A stretch of DNA of 52,983 bases from Burkholderia diffusa (GCF_902499115.1 NZ_CABVPN010000039.1:1-52983), one strand, 5' to 3'. Positions 37,830 through 45,918 are shown, counted from the stretch's first letter. Numbers and translations: made by a program. Notes: generated by a model not told the origin, from the sequence alone.

Positions 37830-38839
37830 CGTGCATCTCCTCCAATCTGCGCGATGGCGATGCGCACGGCCTTGCGTACTTCGGGATCGCGATCCTCCAA
37901 TGCCTCATGCAGCGCGGGCAGCGTCGCAGGATCGCGCAGTTCGCCGAGCGCGAGCGCCGCCTCCTTGCGCAGGTTGCTGATCGCATGCGACAGCAGCGCG
38001 GCGACGGCCGGCGCCGCGGCGGCGTCGCGCAATTGCCCGAGTGCGCGTACCGCACGCAAGCGCACCTGCCAGTAATCGTCATCGAGCGCGGCGACCAGCG
38101 GCGCGCGTGCGACCGCGACACGCAGCTTACCGAGCGTCGCGACCGCTTCCTCGCGTACCTGCCATTCGGCGTCGCGCAGCGCCGCAAGCAACGCGGTGAC
38201 GACGGCCGTGTCGCTGGACGCCGCGAATCCGACCGCGCCGACCGCGATGCGCCGCACGTCCGCATGCGTGTCGGTCGTGGCGATGCGTGCGAGCGGCGAC
38301 AACGCACGCACGTCCTTGAGCCAGCCGAGCACGGCGACGGCCTCGGCGCGCACGGCCGCCGCCGGCGCGTCGAGCGCGTGCAGCGCCGGCGTGAACGCGT
38401 CGGGGTCGCGCAGTTCGCGCAGCGCGCGCAGCGCGGCGCCGCGCACGAACGGCTCGGCGTGTTCGGCCCAGCGGCACAGCACGGCGCCGGACGCGACATC
38501 CTTCAGTTCGGACAGGCTGTGTGCCGCAGTCGCGCGCACGTCGTCGTCCGGATCGAGCAGCGCGTGGCACAGCGTGTCGACGACGACGGGCTGCTCCCAG
38601 GTGGCGAGCACACGCGCCGCTTCGCCGCGCACGACGGCGGCCGGATCGTCGCGCAATGCCGCAACGAAGACCGGCACGAGATCGGGATCCTCGAGATCGG
38701 CGAGTTCGAGCAGCGCGATGCGGCGCACGGATGCATCGGGTGCCGCAACACGTGCGACGAGCGCGGCATGGTCGGAGGCGTGCGCGCCATGCAGCGGGAA
38801 AATAGAGGATGAAGCGGTCATGGGCAAAATGAGGAGCAT
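37826..38839 (-). CDS. HEAT-repeat (PBS-lyase type) protein
   Basis: 337 aa almost entirely made of about ten 31-residue HEAT repeats of the PBS-lyase kind (ALLELADLEDPDLVPVFVAAL; AVRALGQLRDAAAAPAVAALL; ALALGELRDPATLPALHEAL). These bind protein partners. There is no signal peptide or cofactor motif. The start at ATG 38839 is favoured because the preceding ATPase remnant stops at TAATG there, a translational-coupling junction; a second in-frame ATG is at 38821. Probably an accessory factor for the flavoprotein or ferredoxin encoded upstream (inference from operon context). Confidence 0.88.
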   Translation of the reverse strand: MLLILPMTASSSIFPLHGAHASDHAALVARVAAPDASVRRIALLELADLEDPDLVPVFVAALRDDPAAVVRGEAARVLATWEQPVVVDTLCHALLDPDDDVRATAAHSLSELKDVASGAVLCRWAEHAEPFVRGAALRALRELRDPDAFTPALHALDAPAAAVRAEAVAVLGWLKDVRALSPLARIATTDTHADVRRIAVGAVGFAASSDTAVVTALLAALRDAEWQVREEAVATLGKLRVAVARAPLVAALDDDYWQVRLRAVRALGQLRDAAAAPAVAALLSHAISNLRKEAALALGELRDPATLPALHEALEDRDPEVRKAVRIAIAQIGGDAR

Positions 38840-39025
38840 TAACGAAACGTATGAGGCGTGACGAACGGCGCGGTCGCGCCGATCCTCGATCCGATGTCGA
38901 GCAGCAGCGTCTGCATCATGCGGTGCGTCTGCGCGTCGAGCACGCCGAACGATTCATCCGTCAGCAGGATGCGCGGCCGGAAAATCAGCACACGTGCGGT
39001 CTCGACGCGACGGCGGCCCGTCGGG
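38839..39025 (-). pseudogene. Remnant of an ABC transporter ATPase (NitT/TauT-like)
   Basis: Directly after the ferredoxin stop codon, 61 sense codons read TGRRRVETARVLIFRPRILL, then TDESFGVLDAQTHRMMQTLL, ending FVTPHTFR-stop. This aligns with the end of a NitT/TauT/SsuB-type ATPase, from the signature region (LSGG.RQRV.IARAL) through Walker B and D-loop (LLxDEPFGALDAxTR). There is no start codon, no Walker A, no signature serine, and the Walker B has Thr before Asp and Ser for Pro. Too short to be functional. Its TAA overlaps the HEAT-gene ATG. It is best read as the 3' end of a deleted importer gene in the operon. Confidence 0.82.
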
Positions 39026-39271
39026 TCAGCGCAGCAGGTACGGAATGTCGACCTTGACGGCGCCGGTCGGGCAGTCGCGTTCGCACGGCATGCAGTACCA
39101 GCATTCGTCGAACTGCATGTAGGCCTTGCCTTTGGTCACGTCGATGGCGAGCAGGTCGAGCGGGCACACGTCGACGCAGACGGTGCAGCCCTTGTCGGCG
39201 ATGCAGCGGTCCTCGTCGATCGTCACGGGCGCGCTGCTGCGCAGGAAGATGTCGTGCGGGGTATGGGGCAC
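39026..39271 (-). CDS. Ferredoxin-like 2x[4Fe-4S] protein (AprB-like partner)
   Basis: 81 aa. Eight cysteines in two clusters: Cys23, 29, 32, 36-Pro (C-x5-C-x2-C-x3-CP) and Cys57, 60, 63, 67-Pro (C-x2-C-x2-C-x3-CP), consistent with two [4Fe-4S] clusters. The first set has an enlarged first loop, as in the ferredoxin-like beta subunit of APS reductase. GTG start at 39271 preceded by GAGGAG. It lies 17 nt after the flavoprotein gene, so it is its likely electron partner. Confidence 0.9.
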   Translation of the reverse strand: MPHTPHDIFLRSSAPVTIDEDRCIADKGCTVCVDVCPLDLLAIDVTKGKAYMQFDECWYCMPCERDCPTGAVKVDIPYLLR

Positions 39272-39288
39272 GGTAAGGCTCCTCGGAG

Positions 39289-41028
39289 TCAGAGGGCGGC
39301 CGCGAGGGCGGCCGGTTCGCGGATGCGCAGGTGCGCGTAGGCGCTGCGTTCGTCGTCGGCAAGCGGCACGACGTAGGGCTCGACCGGCCGTTTCTCGCTG
39401 CGCATCGTGCCGTCGGCATCTTTGCGCAACCATGTGTGGCAGAACCATTCAGCGTCGTTGCGATGCGGAAAATCGACGCGATGGTGGTATAGCCCCCAGC
39501 GGCTCTCGGTACGGAACAGCGACGCACGCGCGGCCATTTCGGCGCAGTCGCGAATCGCGCGCACTTCGGCCGCGCGCATCAGTTCGTGCGGATGGACCGC
39601 CTTGAGTTCTTCGATATCCTCAATAATGTCGTCAAAGCGTTGCAGTCCGATTTCCATCTTGCGCGTCACCTTCGGCGGTTGCAGGTAATCGTTCACCATG
39701 CGGCGCAGCTTGTATTCGACCTGCGCCGGCGCGAGGCCACGCTCGCGTGTGAGGGGCGCGAGCACGCGGGTGCGTTCGGCCGCGACCTGTTCGTCGTCCA
39801 CCGGCGCGTGATCGCGGCCGGCCACGTAGTCGGCCGCGTTCTGCCCGGCGAACCAGCCGTAGGTGAATGCGCCGAGCATGTAGTTGTGCGGGACGGCCGC
39901 CATGTCGCCGGCCGCGTAGAGCCCCGGAACGGTCGTTTCCGCGCGGGCGTTCACGTATACGCCTGACGCGCTATGGCCGCTGCAGAAGCCGATTTCGGAG
40001 ATGTGCATCTCGACCATCTGGCGTCGGTAGTCGGTGCCGCGCCCTGCGTGGAAGCGACCGCGGCTCGGCCGCTCGTTCGTGTGCAGGATCTGCTCGATGG
40101 TCTGGATCGTTTCCTCGGCGAGGTGGTCGAGCTTCAGGAACACCGGGCCGTTGCCGCCTTGCAGTTCCTGGTAGAACTCCCACATCATCTGGCCGCTCCA
40201 GTAGTCGCACTCGATGAAGCGTTCGCCCTTGCCGTTCGCGGTGAAGCCGCCGAGCGGGCCCGTCACGTACGCGCAGGCCGGGCCGTTGTAGTCCTTGATC
40301 AGCGGATTGATCTGGAAGCATTCGAGGTTCGCGAGCGCCGCGCCGGCGTGGTACGCCATCGCGTAGCCGTCTCCCGCGTTGGTCGGGTTTTCGTACGTGC
40401 CCATCAGGTATCCGGATGCCGGCAGCCCGAGGCGGCCGGCCGCGCCGCAGCACAGGATCACGGCCTTTGCGCGGATCACGTGGAAATCGGCCGTGCGGCA
40501 GTCGAAGCCGAGCACGCCGCTCGCGCGGCCGTGCGCGTCAGTCAGCACGCGCGTCGCGACGATCCGGTTCGTGATCGCGATGCGCGCACGCTTCAGCTGC
40601 CGGTACAGTGCCTTCTTGATGTCGTGACCTTCCGGCATCGGCAGCACGTACGAACCCATGTGGTGGACCTTCTTCACCGCGTAGTCGCCGGTGCCGTCCT
40701 TTTCGAACTTCACGCCCCAGCGGTCGAGCTGCTCGATCGTCGCAAAGCTGTGCGTCGCGTATGCGTACACGGCTTGCTGGTCGACGATCCCGTCGTTGGC
40801 GATCGTGATCTCGCGTGTGTACTGCTCGGGCGTCGCGTGGCCGGGAATCACCGCGTTGTTCAGGCCGTCCATCCCCATCGAGATCGCGCCGCTGCGCTTC
40901 ACGTTGGCCTTCTCCAGCAGCAGCACGCGCAGCGACGGGTCGCGCTCCTTCGCCTTGATCGCCGCCATCGGACCGGCCGTGCCGCCGCCGACCACGACGA
41001 TGTCGTATTCGAGTACATGGGTGTTCAT
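39289..41028 (-). CDS. AprA/fumarate-reductase-like FAD flavoprotein
   Basis: 579 aa. FAD_binding_2 oxidoreductase. N-terminal dinucleotide-binding fold YDIVVVGGGTAGPMAAIKA with LLLEKANVKRSGA (FAD ribose and ligand loops), a capping domain (about 240-370), a conserved FAD closing segment GLYAAGDMAAVPHNYMLGAF, and a C-terminal helical domain with ESRWGLYHHRVDFPHRND. That last block and the ferredoxin partner resemble the alpha subunit of adenylylsulfate reductase, but no APS activity is claimed; the substrate is unknown. It overlaps the GntR gene by ATGA and precedes the ferredoxin by 17 nt. Confidence 0.88.
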   Translation of the reverse strand: MNTHVLEYDIVVVGGGTAGPMAAIKAKERDPSLRVLLLEKANVKRSGAISMGMDGLNNAVIPGHATPEQYTREITIANDGIVDQQAVYAYATHSFATIEQLDRWGVKFEKDGTGDYAVKKVHHMGSYVLPMPEGHDIKKALYRQLKRARIAITNRIVATRVLTDAHGRASGVLGFDCRTADFHVIRAKAVILCCGAAGRLGLPASGYLMGTYENPTNAGDGYAMAYHAGAALANLECFQINPLIKDYNGPACAYVTGPLGGFTANGKGERFIECDYWSGQMMWEFYQELQGGNGPVFLKLDHLAEETIQTIEQILHTNERPSRGRFHAGRGTDYRRQMVEMHISEIGFCSGHSASGVYVNARAETTVPGLYAAGDMAAVPHNYMLGAFTYGWFAGQNAADYVAGRDHAPVDDEQVAAERTRVLAPLTRERGLAPAQVEYKLRRMVNDYLQPPKVTRKMEIGLQRFDDIIEDIEELKAVHPHELMRAAEVRAIRDCAEMAARASLFRTESRWGLYHHRVDFPHRNDAEWFCHTWLRKDADGTMRSEKRPVEPYVVPLADDERSAYAHLRIREPAALAAAL

Positions 41029-41795
41029 TGCGGGTTCCTTAATGGTTGGTGCGTCTTCTGCCGGTCGATGCGCAGCCGGTACTGGAACGCGTCGCCACGG
41101 AAGTACAGGTGTTCGTAGTCGATCGGCGCGCCGGATGCGTCGTGCGTCAGGCGCTCTATCCGCAGCACGGGGCTGCTTTCCTCGACGCGCAGCGCATCGA
41201 CGATTTCATCGTCGGCGAGGATCGCGTCGATCGACACGTCGGCGTGGCCGAGCGGCACGCCGCAGTCGTTCTCGAGAATCAGGAAGATGTCGCGGGTTGC
41301 GAGATCGGCGCCCGCGAGCCGCTTGCCGAGCGCCGCGGGCACCCACGTCTGCTCGAGCGACACGGGCTCGCGGTTCAGCAGCCGCACGCGGTGGATCTCG
41401 ACGAGCGGCGCGCCTTCCGGCACGTTCAGCTTCGCTGCGAGATGGCGGTCGGCCTTCACGGTGCGAAAGCTGCGCAACTGGTTGACGATTTCGTAACCCA
41501 TCGACGACATCGCCTCGGCGAAGCCCTGCAGCGATGTCACGTTCTGGAACGCCTTCGGCTTCGACACGAACGTGCCCTTGCCGTGCAGCCTGAACAGCAG
41601 GCCTTCCTTCTGCAGGTCGCCGAGCGCCTGGCGCACCGTGATGCGGCTCACGTCGAACATCGCGCAGAGTTCGTGCTCGGACGGCATCCTGCTGTGTGGC
41701 GCATAAGTGCCGTCGAGGATACGCGTGCGCAGCGTGTCCTTGATCTGCACGTAGAGCGGGGCCGCCGACAGCGGCACGACATTGGAGCGGGGCAT
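41025..41795 (-). CDS. GntR-family regulator, HutC/UTRA type
   Basis: 256 aa. N-terminal winged helix (about 15-80: SEHELCAMFDVSRITVRQAL, then LHGKGTFV) followed by a UTRA ligand domain (about 95-245: LQGFAEAM..., IHRVRLLNREPVSLEQTWVP). It should be a ligand-responsive repressor of this operon, because its stop overlaps the flavoprotein start and a palindrome lies 8 nt upstream of its own ATG. Its ligand is unknown. Confidence 0.92.
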   Translation of the reverse strand: MPRSNVVPLSAAPLYVQIKDTLRTRILDGTYAPHSRMPSEHELCAMFDVSRITVRQALGDLQKEGLLFRLHGKGTFVSKPKAFQNVTSLQGFAEAMSSMGYEIVNQLRSFRTVKADRHLAAKLNVPEGAPLVEIHRVRLLNREPVSLEQTWVPAALGKRLAGADLATRDIFLILENDCGVPLGHADVSIDAILADDEIVDALRVEESSPVLRIERLTHDASGAPIDYEHLYFRGDAFQYRLRIDRQKTHQPLRNPQ

Positions 41796-42101
41796 CAGTC
41801 AACTTGTCATGACAAGAGGATTCGAGTGTAGTGACCGCGTTCGCGCGCCCAAACCAACCATTTCTGATTTCGACATTCCGATTCCGAAAAAGCGGGGCGG
41901 CTGCGCGGTCGAGGTTCGTCCGGATCTGCCCCTTGTCGACCGCTCGACTGTGTCGACGATCGGGCATGAGCGCTCGCATGTGACACGCATGTCGATTCCC
42001 CGCTGCGTCGTTCGTCGTATCGATGTCGACCGGATTCGCGACGGCGTCCGCAGCCCGGTTCCTCGTCGAGGCCTGACCTACGGAGAGAAAGGAGGTGCCA
42101 G
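41796..42101. other. Divergent regulator/MFS intergenic region (306 bp)
   Basis: Contains the palindrome at 41803-41816 and the candidate minus-strand promoter next to it. No additional gene is visible. The MFS start is preceded by a near-perfect Shine-Dalgarno (AAGGAGGT, 42089-42096); I could not find a convincing promoter toward the MFS gene. Confidence 0.5.
41803..41816. promoter_or_regulatory. Perfect palindrome, probable operator of the UTRA regulator
   Basis: CTTGTCATGACAAG is a 14-bp perfect palindrome 8 nt upstream of the regulator start. A minus-strand promoter candidate (-10 TACACT at 41825-41830, weak -35 TTGGGC at 41847-41852, 16-bp spacing) would place the transcript start next to it. 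Symmetric TTGTC..GACAA sites are the usual form for GntR/HutC proteins. Confidence 0.6.
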
Positions 42102-43319
42102 ATGCCTGATTCCCGCTATCGCTGGGTGATCGTCGCCGCGGGCGGCCTGATGGGCTGCATCGCGATCGGCGCGATGTTTTCGCTGCCCGTGTTCCTGCGG
42201 GCCATCGCACGCGACACCGGCTGGTCGATGACCGGCATTTCCGCCGCGATGACGCTCGGCTTCATCGCGATGGCCTTCGCGAGCATCGGCTGGGGCAGCC
42301 TGTCGGACCGGATCGGCACGCGTGCGGTGGTCGTGACGGGCGCCATTCTGCTGTCGGCGAGCCTGGGGCTTGCGAGCCGCGCGCCGTCGCTGCTCGCGTT
42401 CCAGCTGATTTTCGGGCTGGCCGTCGGCAGCGCGACGGCCGCGGTGTTCGCGCCGATGATGGCCTGCGTGACGGGCTGGTTCGACACGCATCGCAGTCTC
42501 GCGGTGTCGCTGGTGTCGGCCGGCATGGGCATGGCGCCGATGACGATGTCGCCGCTCGCGGCATGGCTCGTGTCGGGCCACGGCTGGCGCACGTCGATGT
42601 TGTTGATCGCCGCGCTCGCGGCCGCCGTGATGATTCCGGCGTCGCTGCTCGTGCGCCGCGCCCCTGCGCTCGACGGGCCGCACGCCGAGCCGGCGCCGGC
42701 CGGCACGCCCCGATCCGCGCCGCTGTCGGTCGGCGGCGCGCTGCGCTCGCCGCAGTTTATCGTGCTGCTGCTGACCAATTTCTTCTGCTGCGCGACGCAT
42801 TCCGGCCCGATCTTCCATACGGTCAGCTACGCGGTGACGTGCGGGATTCCGTTGATCGTCGCGGTGTCGATCTACAGCGTCGAGGGGCTCGCCGGCATGG
42901 GCGGGCGCATCGCGTTCGGGCTGCTGGGCGATCGCCTCGGCGCGAAGCGCATGCTCGTGGTGGGACTGCTCGCGCAGGCGCTCGGCGCGCTCGGCTACTA
43001 CTTCGTGCGCACGCTCGACGGGTTCTACGCGGTCGCGACGCTGTTCGGTTTCATCTATGCGGGCGTGATGCCGCTCTATGCGGTGCTCGCGCGCGAAAAC
43101 TTCCCGCTGCGGATGATGGGCACCGTGATCGGCGGCTGCGCGATGGCCGGCAGCCTCGGGATGGCGGCGGGGCCGGTCGCGGGCGGCCTGATCGTCGATG
43201 CGCTGGGCAGCTACGGTTGGCTGTACCTCGGATCGTTCGCGATCGGCATCGGCGCGTTCCTCGTCGCGATGATGTTCCGCCCGTTTTCGAAGGCGCGGTC
43301 GCAAGCGGTCGCCGCATGA
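42102..43319 (+). CDS. MFS transporter
   Basis: 405 aa with twelve predicted membrane helices and a central hydrophilic loop (about 190-215). Signature GSLSDRIGTRAVVVTGAI after helix 2 (GxLsDRxGxR), and a related GLLGDRLGAKRML in the second half. The general pattern resembles the oxalate:formate or monocarboxylate antiporter branch, but the substrate is unknown. It is divergent from the UTRA regulator, so it may carry the substrate of the redox operon, possibly replacing the deleted ABC importer (speculation). Confidence 0.88.
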   Translation: MPDSRYRWVIVAAGGLMGCIAIGAMFSLPVFLRAIARDTGWSMTGISAAMTLGFIAMAFASIGWGSLSDRIGTRAVVVTGAILLSASLGLASRAPSLLAFQLIFGLAVGSATAAVFAPMMACVTGWFDTHRSLAVSLVSAGMGMAPMTMSPLAAWLVSGHGWRTSMLLIAALAAAVMIPASLLVRRAPALDGPHAEPAPAGTPRSAPLSVGGALRSPQFIVLLLTNFFCCATHSGPIFHTVSYAVTCGIPLIVAVSIYSVEGLAGMGGRIAFGLLGDRLGAKRMLVVGLLAQALGALGYYFVRTLDGFYAVATLFGFIYAGVMPLYAVLARENFPLRMMGTVIGGCAMAGSLGMAAGPVAGGLIVDALGSYGWLYLGSFAIGIGAFLVAMMFRPFSKARSQAVAA

Positions 43320-43544
43320 CCCGGCAGTCGCGAAACGGCGATTCCGGCGGGACGACGAACGCCGATCGACCCGGACGAAAATAAAAAACAGGGCCGGACA
43401 TCGCCCGCGCAAACGGCGCGAAATCGACGGTAAATCGGCGCGGAGCCTGCTGCGGCGCAGCACAGCGGCAAGTCGTGGCGATCGGCGCCCATGCGCGCCG
43501 ATTCGGCCCTTAAAAACACAATATCGAGCATGCCTTCGAAGGGC

Positions 43545-43573
43545 CTGTCATACGCACGTCACCCTGCTAGAAT
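43545..43573 (+). promoter_or_regulatory. Promoter of the DUF1992-tadA operon
   Basis: CTGTCA (43545-43550) and TAGAAT (43568-43573) with 17-bp spacing, 30 nt before the DUF1992 start codon. Confidence 0.65.
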
Positions 43574-43602
43574 TCGGCTGCCGCATTTGTTCCGATTGAC
43601 TG

Positions 43603-44004
43603 ATGAGATTGCTTGACGCACTGGTCGAACAACGCATTGCCGCTGCTGCCGCGCGGGGCGAGTTCGACGATTTGCCGGGTACCGGCGCGCCGCAGGCGCT
43701 GGATGACGACCTGCTCGTACCCGAGGAGGTGCGGGTGGCCAACCGTATCCTGAAGAATGCGGGCTTCGTGCCGCCGGCCGTCGAGCAACTGCGCGCGCTG
43801 CGCAATCTGCAGGACGAACTGCAGGCGGTCAGCGATCGTGCCGCGCGCTGCCGGCTGCAGGCGAAGATCCTCGCCCTCGACATGGCGCTTGAATCGCTGC
43901 GCGGCGGCCCGATGGTGATGCCGCGCGATTATTGCCGGCGCATCGCGGAACGTCTGTGCGAGCGCGGGCTCGACGACGCGCCCGCCGAAGCGGGGCCGAT
44001 GTGA
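43603..44004 (+). CDS. DUF1992 (DnaJC28-like) protein
   Basis: 133 aa. DUF1992 domain: LVEQRIAAAAARGEFDDLPGTGAP at the N-terminus, then NRILKNAGFVPPAVEQL. The family is related to a conserved region of eukaryotic DnaJC28 and has no established function. No signal peptide. Its TGA stop overlaps the tadA GTG (ATGTGA), so they are translationally coupled. Confidence 0.88.
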   Translation: MRLLDALVEQRIAAAAARGEFDDLPGTGAPQALDDDLLVPEEVRVANRILKNAGFVPPAVEQLRALRNLQDELQAVSDRAARCRLQAKILALDMALESLRGGPMVMPRDYCRRIAERLCERGLDDAPAEAGPM

Positions 44005-44582
44005 GCGCCGACGCGCTGCACGACGCGGCAGCCGGATCGGTTGCTGCTCCCGATTCTCCCGTTCCCGAGGCCACACCCGTGTCGGCGCGCGACCTGCATT
44101 TCATGCGGCTCGCGCAGGCCGCCGCCGAAGAGGCGCGCGCGGCCGGCGAAGTGCCGGTCGGCGCGGTGCTCGTGCGCGGCGACGAGGTGATCGCACGCGG
44201 CTTCAACCACCCGATCGGCGGGCACGATCCATCGGCCCATGCGGAAATGGCCGCGCTGCGCATGGCCGCGCAGCATCTGCAGAATTACCGGATGCCCGGC
44301 TGCGAGCTGTATGTGACGCTCGAGCCGTGCCTGATGTGCGCGGGCGCGATCATGCACGCACGCATCGCGCGAGTTGTCTACGGCGCCGCCGATCCGAAGA
44401 CGGGCGCGTGCGGCAGCGTGATCGACGCGTTCGCGAATCCGCAACTCAACCACCATACCGACGTAACCGGCGGCGTGCTCGCCGATGAGTGCGGGGCCGC
44501 GCTGAAGTCGTTCTTCGCGGAGCGCCGTCGCGCGCTGCGTGAAGCACGGCTCGCACGCGACGCCGAATCCGGCGCGCCGTAA
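44001..44582 (+). CDS. tadA: tRNA-specific adenosine deaminase TadA
   Basis: 193 aa from the GTG start. It converts A34 to inosine in tRNA-Arg(ACG). Cytidine-deaminase fold with the zinc site HAEMAAL (His80, catalytic Glu82) and PCLMCAGAI (Cys110, Cys113). Residues 1-34 form a variable Ala-rich leader; the core starts at about residue 35 (ATG 44103, MRLAQAAAEEARAAG), which is the alternative start. Confidence 0.94.
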   Translation: MSADALHDAAAGSVAAPDSPVPEATPVSARDLHFMRLAQAAAEEARAAGEVPVGAVLVRGDEVIARGFNHPIGGHDPSAHAEMAALRMAAQHLQNYRMPGCELYVTLEPCLMCAGAIMHARIARVVYGAADPKTGACGSVIDAFANPQLNHHTDVTGGVLADECGAALKSFFAERRRALREARLARDAESGAP

Positions 44583-44687
44583 CCCTTGCCGCGCCCGTCG
44601 CCCGGAGCAGGGCGGGCAGCACGGTTCCGTGAACCGGAGACGGTTCGGACCCTCTAAGCAGGTTTGACGACCTCGATACCTTTCGCC

Positions 44688-45626
44688 ATGTCCCTCCAGC
44701 CCGCTGCGTCCTACACCATCCGCCTGCTGGCGCCGTCCGGCTATCCGCACGACCCCGATGCGATCAACCGCGCGCTCGAGCGCCTGAGCGGCTCGCAACA
44801 TCGCATCGAGAACATCGAGGCGACGCAGCGCCGCTTCCAGCGATTCGGCGGCACCGACGGCGAGCGGGCCGGCGACCTGAACCGCCTCGCGGATCCGGAA
44901 CGCGCGCTGCCGGACATCGCGCTCGCGGTGCGCGGCGGCTACGGCGCCGCACGCATCCTGCACGGGCTCGACTATCGCGGGCTCGAGCGCCGCCTGCGCG
45001 ACCAACCCATCGCGCTCGTCGGCCACAGCGACTTCACCGCGATCCAGCTCGCGCTGTACGCGAAGGCGCGTATCAAGTCTTTCGGCGGTCCGATGCTGTC
45101 GGCCGACTTCGGCGCGGAAACGCCGAGCGACTTCACGATGCAGCACTTCTGGCAGACGCTGACGCAGCCGAGCACGACGATCATCGCCGAGGCGCCGCAG
45201 GTGCAGTCCGTGAACGTGACGGGCACGCTGTGGGGCGGCAACCTGGCGATCCTCACATCGCTCATCGGCACGCCGTACATGCCCGACATCGAGGGCGGCA
45301 TCCTGTTCGTCGAGGATGTCAACGAACAGCCGTTCCGGATCGAGCGGATGATCTATCAACTGCATCTGTCGGGGCTGCTCGCGCGCCAGCAGGCGCTCGT
45401 GCTCGGCCAGTTCACCGGCGCGCGGCCGTTCGAATACGACAACGGCTACGACATGCAGGCGATGATCGACCAGGTGCGCGAGGTGGTCGGCATTCCGGTT
45501 GTCACCGGGCTGCAGTTCGGCCACGTGCCCGACCTGCTGACGCTGCCGTTCGGCGCGCAGGCGCAACTGGTCGCGAATGCGCACGGGTTCCGGCTCACGT
45601 TGTCGGACTATCCGCACCTCGGCTGA
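44688..45626 (+). CDS. ldcA: LD-carboxypeptidase (peptidase S66)
   Basis: 312 aa cytoplasmic peptidase that removes the terminal D-Ala from murein tetrapeptides during peptidoglycan recycling. N-terminal IRLLAPSGYPHDPDAI, catalytic Ser block LVGHSDFTAIQLALYAK, LWGGNLAIL and C-terminal ILFVEDVNEQPFRIERM and GLQFGHVPD (catalytic Glu and His region). ATG 44688 chosen by homology; an in-frame ATG at 44664 would add 8 residues. It follows tadA by 105 bp and ends before a terminator. Confidence 0.93.
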   Translation: MSLQPAASYTIRLLAPSGYPHDPDAINRALERLSGSQHRIENIEATQRRFQRFGGTDGERAGDLNRLADPERALPDIALAVRGGYGAARILHGLDYRGLERRLRDQPIALVGHSDFTAIQLALYAKARIKSFGGPMLSADFGAETPSDFTMQHFWQTLTQPSTTIIAEAPQVQSVNVTGTLWGGNLAILTSLIGTPYMPDIEGGILFVEDVNEQPFRIERMIYQLHLSGLLARQQALVLGQFTGARPFEYDNGYDMQAMIDQVREVVGIPVVTGLQFGHVPDLLTLPFGAQAQLVANAHGFRLTLSDYPHLG

Positions 45627-45641
45627 CGCTGACGTGGTCGA

Positions 45642-45672
45642 TGAAAAGGCGGGTTTCCCGCCTTTTTCTTTA
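45642..45672 (+). terminator. Intrinsic terminator after ldcA
   Basis: AAAAGGCGGG pairs with CCCGCCTTTTT around a TTT loop, followed by CTTT. It lies about 15 bp past the ldcA stop. Confidence 0.9.
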
Positions 45673-45744
45673 TGTAAGTGCGCAACTAACGGTCAAAAAT
45701 CCCGGCGGACTTCGACAGCGTCGTCGCCGGTTCTTGCACCAGTA

Positions 45745-45754
45745 TTGTCAACAA
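45745..45754. promoter_or_regulatory. Distal TTGTNNACAA palindrome (candidate GntR/FCD operator)
   Basis: TTGTCAACAA, 189 bp before the regulator start. It has the same half-sites as the site at 45888 and is 143 bp away from it (centre to centre). It may bind the same regulator, for example in a looping arrangement. Confidence 0.45.
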
Positions 45755-45887
45755 AATCTCGGGAAGGGTATACGACAAGAACGGCCTCTGTCATGGCATT
45801 CAGGCTTGGTATGCATGGATTTCGCGCATCCCGCACCGATTGAGGTCGCGTCCGTGCACGCCGATTGTGCGAAACGCTGGAAAAGAA

Positions 45888-45897
45888 TTGTTGACAA
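45888..45897. promoter_or_regulatory. Proximal TTGTNNACAA palindrome overlapping the -35 box
   Basis: TTGTTGACAA (12-bp extent ATTGTTGACAAT, 45887-45898) contains the -35 TTGACA of the promoter of the GntR gene. A regulator bound here would block polymerase. Symmetric TTGT-N2-ACAA is the expected form for GntR/FCD proteins, so autoregulation is likely. Confidence 0.6.
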
Positions 45898-45918
45898 TTT
45901 TTATGTCCGTCCTAGGAT
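45891..45918 (+). promoter_or_regulatory. Promoter of the GntR/FCD regulator
   Basis: TTGACA (45891-45896, perfect) and TAGGAT (45913-45918) with 16-bp spacing. The predicted start near 45925 gives a very short leader (about 9 nt) to the ATG at 45934. Confidence 0.7.

Noticed and set aside
39289..41028. Naming the flavoprotein as true adenylylsulfate reductase (aprA)
   Set aside because: Overall similarity and the ferredoxin partner fit, but there is no sulfate activation or dissimilatory sulfur gene nearby and the active-site residues cannot be checked without an alignment.
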